The notes beneath the pieces were generated by a model. It did not search any database. It was not told where the DNA came from and saw nothing but the letters and a program-made list of their open reading frames with translations. Positions 31,101 to 35,079 of a stretch of DNA of 35,079 nucleotides are shown here, in pieces. This DNA is from Protostelium mycophagum. Taxonomy: Eukaryota > Evosea > Variosea > Protosteliida > Protosteliaceae. The DNA is taken from contig MZNV01001650.1 of NCBI GenBank assembly GCA_002081555.1, positions 1-35,079 of the forward strand. Direction: 5' to 3'. The translations under genes were made by a program, and so were the position numbers. Numbering within the stretch: position 1 is the stretch's first letter; each line of letters opens with the position of its first letter.

Positions 31101-33731
31101 AAATTTCAGTGAAAGTTTCGAGAAATTTCGTGATCTTTGAGTATGTGACGTATTGTCATCTCTTATATTTTCTCGAGATTTTACGAGATTTTTCGGTGAA
31201 ATTTCATGAGTTTTATTGCAATGTAAATGTCGAATTTAAATCCTTCAGAAAAAAACAGAAATTGTTATTGTAGACGAATCACCTCAAAAAGGTCCAAAGC
31301 GTCAAAAAGCATGGCGGGGGGAGACGTCGAACCGATGCTAAAGATGCTCTCATTCGAATCTTCATCGTTCAGTTCCATGAAATTTCCGTGAAATTTACCT
31401 GGAACTTTCTGTATAAATTCCGAGCGTTCACGCATGATGACGCGTATACCGTCGCATTCTGATGTGATGAACAATGGCACCTCATACTGGAAGATATGCG
31501 GCCTAAAATCGAATTTGTTTAAATAAATACTTTCAGAAAGAAGTACAGTCATAGAATTTTAAATTTGATATATATATAAAGTTGAATTTTTCATGAATTT
31601 TTATTATTTTTAAATTTGAAAAATTTTTATAAAGTTGAATTTCTCATGAATTTTTTTCGTTTTAATTTAAATTAAATTCAAATGTGCGATTTTTGTGGAA
31701 AAAATTCTTTTTACTCAATTTGAAATTGAAAAATATTTAAATGGTTGGACTTGAGAAATGTTCACATTGAAATTTTTTCAAAATTAATTTGAAATTTGGA
31801 AAAAATCGGATCAAAGAATGAAATTTTGACGGTCATCACTCACTTTGCGATATCTCCACCAGCAACCCGGATGACTATTAAATCAGATAAGACATCTTAA
31901 TCCAAGAGGCAATGCCGCGATCCTTAACGTGACCACCACGGTAAGTTGACGTGTGATGGCACGGTTCAGGGCGGCTTTGCCGATTGCGATGCGTCGCGAA
32001 TGTCACATCAACAAAAATCAAAACAGACTCACCCACAAGAGCTTTCAACTTTGTCCAATAACACACGACCGAATCCGAGCCGCACCATGCCATCTGTTCC
32101 GGTTTCTGATGACGTCATCAGAATTTGACAGGTGTCAAAAGTGACAGTATTATAGAGAAGAATAGGTGTGATATCTTCTGTGATTTTCTGCGGCAGAGCC
32201 GGCAAAACCCGGAAATACACAACCTCAAAAAAATAGGATGTCATAAAATGTAACAGTAGAAAACAAATATGATATCATGACTTACTTCCGCATACCCCGT
32301 CGAATACTCTGTCCTTTTCTTGGAAAAATCTGACGGAAAAATGATGACGGAACCATTTTCGGTCCATGTCGAGACGAATTTTCCATTCGGAGAAGGAACG
32401 ATTTGGACAAATGTTCCGTAAGTTCCGGTCATCTACAACGGTCATTTTTAAAGACTTTATTGTGTTGATTTTCCAAGTCTTTTTGATATTTTTTGCACAA
32501 AAGTCTCGACTTTTCGACGAAATTTCACGCTCATCAGATGACTCACCTGATCTTGCACATCGCTGACGTCGACAGTGTACACCGTGCTCTTTGTCGACAA
32601 TATGACTTCAGTGTTCAGACTTTGCGTGTACTGAGGCTCTATAACGGCCCAGGCTGTGGGTGCCTCTGTCAAGTTTACGCTGGGCAGCAATTTTGGCTTC
32701 GGAGGCTCTGGAGCTTTTCCGTTCTGCGGGGTGAGATTCTATTATGGTTCAGATATTCCACGGTAAGTGACGTGGCTGTCACGTTAACATACGCAGAGCG
32801 TAACGACGACTTCTTTACCACCAGAAAATCTTCCGATCGAAATTCTTTAAAATGATGAAATGAACTGTTCTATTTTTAGGATCTCTGATTCTACAACTCA
32901 CGTGGAAATAGTTGATGATTAAGATGTCATTTGCACGTGTCAGAGCGGCCATTCCTGACCCCCAAATCTTGGCTTCTGCGACACCGTCATCTTTGGCCTG
33001 AGGCCCAAGGGAGAATTGTAATTCCTCGGTGCCCCTCACCGAATAAACGTGGACAACACCAGTACTAATGACGTCATCAGTAGAGTTGTAATTATGGTTA
33101 TTAAAAATTGATCAAATTTGTATTTTATTTTTAATATTTTTCAAGTTGAAATTTGAATTCTCGTATACTCTTTGAAAACAAAATAAATGTGGATGATTAG
33201 ATCAGACTCACTCTTCGACGATGATGAGCTTTTCTTCATCGGTCCAACCCATCCCTGCGATTGTCCCCTTCGTCCACTATATCTCTCATCAGTAATTTCA
33301 TAAGAGATGATTGTGATGGCAGAAATAGTGATGTTATGTTTTTGTGATGGACTTAAAAATTGATTCGTTTCCAAAAGACGTCTATCTTGATCTCTTTTGA
33401 CACGCACGGATCATGTTTATCTTAGACGTCACATCTTCCTTCGCCGTCTCAACGTGCCAACACATTATGAGTTCTTACTCACCATGATGAATGATAATCT
33501 CTTTCCAGTCTGTGTGTATATGTCTATTCTCGGCCTGAGATCTGTCTCTCCACCATTAACCATTGTGATTTTTCTCTCATCTCTCATCAGCGCCAATAGG
33601 CCTCCACATGAAGCCGCCGTCAGTCTGTATTTAGAGGGATTCACGGAAGGCCAATCCATCGTATACACCTCTTTTTTCGAATAGAAGACATCCTGTTGGA
33701 CCTCTACCCAATCAGACGACGGATTCGCCAT
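28197..33731 (-). CDS. VPS16: vacuolar protein sorting-associated protein 16 (VPS16)
   Basis: Core subunit of the HOPS and CORVET tethering complexes that act in endosome and lysosome/vacuole fusion. The start at 33731 gives [11 protein letters not shown]...[12 protein letters not shown], matching the family N-terminus. The beta-propeller region follows ([76 protein letters not shown]). The alpha-solenoid has [62 protein letters not shown] and [15 protein letters not shown]. The last exons give [16 protein letters not shown] and [20 protein letters not shown], ending [10 protein letters not shown] at 28197. Order and spacing agree with full-length VPS16. Many introns are present, several 150-370 nt and rich in GAAATTTC motifs and GC hairpins. 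Divergent from the BAR gene with 129 bp between starts. Confidence 0.95.
28445..28459. repeat. intronic GC hairpin TGCGGC-AAA-GCCGCA
   Basis: A perfect 6-bp-arm hairpin with a 3-nt loop in the penultimate VPS16 intron; a member of the GCGGC-loop-GCCGC family. Confidence 0.85.
29025..29090. repeat. imperfect ATGTCATC/ATGTCACC repeat in a VPS16 intron
   Basis: About six imperfect copies of CATGTCATCA-like units (TCATGTCATC, ATGTCCTA, ATGTCATCACG, CGTCATGTCACC, ATGTCACAG) in a row, within the intron between exons of the VPS16 solenoid. Confidence 0.6.
30896..30912. repeat. intronic GC hairpin TTGCGGC-TCT-GCCGCAA
   Basis: A perfect 7-bp-arm hairpin with a 3-nt loop in a VPS16 intron. It is the same sequence as the hairpin family in AP-1 gamma, 17 kb away. 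Confidence 0.85.
31555..31830. other. AT-rich VPS16 intron with a duplicated block
   Basis: A long intron, over 80% A/T. A block of about 28 nt starting TATAAAGTTGAATTT at 31575 is repeated at 31628 with one difference (offset 53). Confidence 0.7.
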
Positions 33732-33860
33732 CGTTCAGGAATCGGTTCAGACAATAATGTTAAAAGTGGTCTGAATGTTTATTGTAGACGCTGTTGTAAA
33801 ACCAAAGTAACAGAAATCTCCCCCAAAACGACAGAAGCAACAGCACAATCACATTAGAAA
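33732..33860. promoter_or_regulatory. short bidirectional promoter between VPS16 and the BAR gene
   Basis: Only 129 bp separate the two divergent start codons. The interval contains a TGTAGACGCTGTTGTA block (an iterated-motif variant) and short A/C-rich stretches. No TATA box is evident. Shared regulation is inferred from spacing only. Confidence 0.5.
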
Positions 33861-35079
33861 ATGAACAGTCTTTGGGCTAAGACTAAAACTGCCGCAGTGC
33901 AGACCAAACAGAAGGTGGATCTTGATACATGACTTCTCGAACTACATGATGATCACGTCTTAACACGTCCAGGCTTACATCAAATTTGGTCGTGCAGAGG
34001 AAACGGTCGATGCCAACTTCAACATGGAGCGATAAGTTTCTGGAACATTATGCAAAGTTGAAGAAGCTGAAGGAGGATTCCCGAAAGTTGGTCAAGGCTT
34101 TTCAAGGTGTGAGACTCTTTGATTGTATCAGGCGTCATGAAATCGATCGTTGGACTGCCCGAAAAGCAGATGACGATCAGTGCGACGCAGAACATCTGAT
34201 CGATGTGGAAGTGACGTTAGCACTTTGATTTTGTTTCGGCAACATGTATCACACATCAATCTGCAGGACTGTCGCATCGACAATGCGGTCTCACTGCAGT
34301 TATGTCTTTTGTGGCTAGTGAAATATCACAAAAACTTCAAACAAGATGGGTATTTGTACTGCTGCTGGTAGATCGTCTTTACCATTTTTAATGATCATTA
34401 AAAATTTTCATCATCTCAAAATGAAGCAACGTGAACAGTGGTTTCGCAAAGACGTCCTTGTTTCTGCACAAACGATCCAAGACTCATCATCACAGCCCTC
34501 TCCGAAGCACAGACCTCCGTCTTTGAAGGCTTCCTGCAGCTCTACCCATCTGAAAGCATCTCTAATGCTGTATCTGTTGGCCGTGAAGGTGCCACTAAGA
34601 TGGAACAGGCTCGCATGGAGTTTGTGAGTGTCATGTCATGATGAATGTTTGGGAGTTGTAGAGCGGCTTTGCCGCTCCGGCGACTACAATGATATAAAAG
34701 TGTCTTTTTTGGATTTGATAAAAGTGACTTTTTTGGGTTGTAAAGCATTTCATTTTAATTATTGAAGATTAAAATTTCCACGAAATTTCCACGAGTTTTC
34801 TCTTGTGAAGTGTTAAAATATTATTTTTTCTAACTTTAGCAGGAAACAGCTATGGACAAGGAGTTCCAGGAACCATTAGTACTGTACGGACAACAATTCG
34901 AAGAGTTGAAGGTGATCCTCTTCCCGCATCTATCACTTTAACATCATTCTTAATCATCATGTCATCCTGACATGATCATTCTCCATTCATGTCATGTGAA
35001 CAGCATCAACCACGAGATATAATGTCCATACTCCGCCACACCATTCTCATATTGAATATATCAAATCTCCCCGAAATTT
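33861..35079 (+). CDS. BAR-domain protein (3' end outside window; apparent +1 frameshift)
   Basis: Membrane-curvature protein of the BIN3/Rvs161/amphiphysin type. Exon 1 (33861-33914) reads MNSLWAKTKTAAVQTKQK. A 58-nt intron leads to exon 2 at 33973: AYIKFGRAEETVDANFNMER, then TAA in frame at 34033-34035. Skipping one base there restores KFLEHYAKLKKLKEDSRKLV, a typical first BAR helix. Later exons read LSEAQTSVFEGFLQLYPSES, NAVSVGREGATKMEQARMEF and QETAMDKEFQEPLVLYGQQF, matching the middle and EPL motif of BAR domains. The exon structure between 34108 and 34440 is not resolved. The frame break is either a sequence error, an allele lesion or programmed frameshifting. The gene continues past the window. 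Confidence 0.75.
34661..34677. repeat. intronic GC hairpin GAGCGGC-TTT-GCCGCTC
   Basis: A perfect 7-bp-arm hairpin with a TTT loop in the BAR-gene intron after the MEQARMEF exon; a member of the same hairpin family. Confidence 0.85.

Noticed and set aside
1-35079. CRISPR arrays, bacterial operons or insertion sequences
   Set aside because: No regularly spaced repeats, no transposase-like frame and no bacterial gene organisation; introns, U6 snRNA and endomembrane genes show nuclear eukaryotic DNA.

Overview
The window is nuclear DNA from a eukaryote with a compact, intron-rich genome. Almost every gene is cut by very short GT-AG introns, mostly about 28-70 nt, and intergenic gaps are often 20-200 bp. 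A canonical U6 snRNA gene is present, and genes of the endomembrane system (AP-1 gamma adaptin, VPS16, a BAR-domain protein) are recognisable by their conserved cores. The standard stop codons are used. The receptor-like proteins with IPT/TIG repeats and a kinase-like domain, the low-complexity proteins and the tiny introns suggest a free-living amoeboid protist, perhaps Amoebozoa of a protosteliid type. That placement is inference, not proof.

Layout. 1-11.5 kb is an accessory region built around one receptor family: copy A (+, 1-3590, its 5' end cut by the window edge), a deletion-derived pseudogene B (+, 5499-6466) and copy C (-, 11470-7916). Between them lie a single-exon secreted protein (4637-5209) and an unrecognised spliced gene (6880-7795). 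Copies A and C encode a Cys-rich EGF-like module, an IPT/TIG domain, a GAIN-like region with a GPS autoproteolysis motif (HLTNF), one transmembrane helix and a kinase-like domain that lacks the HRD and DFG motifs. 11.6-15.5 kb (-) is AP-1 gamma adaptin. 16.3-17.2 kb (-) is a four-helix membrane protein. 17.4-20.8 kb (+) is one gene joining an N-terminal PHD finger to a C-terminal WD40 propeller. 20.9-21.4 kb (-) is a small membrane protein, 21.6-25.2 kb (-) a long acidic, disordered protein with two related helical repeats at its C-terminus, and 25.4-26.3 kb (-) a Val/Ile/Pro-Glu periodic protein. 26.4-27.3 kb (-) holds unresolved exons and 27.3 kb (+) the U6 snRNA. 28.2-33.7 kb (-) is VPS16, and a BAR-domain gene starts divergently at 33861 and runs off the end.

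How they fit together. AP-1 gamma (trans-Golgi/endosome clathrin adaptor), VPS16 (HOPS/CORVET tethering) and the BAR protein (membrane curvature) are housekeeping trafficking genes; nothing shows that they are co-regulated. The strongest candidates for undescribed biology are two. First, the GPS-single-TM-pseudokinase receptor architecture. Second, the non-coding landscape: introns carry a few short, highly iterated motifs (TCTACAAC/GTTGTAGA, TGACGTCA, GAAATTTC and GCGGC-loop-GCCGC hairpins), and one GT...AG-bounded unit of about 30 nt occurs almost identically in two introns of one gene, as expected of an introner-like element.
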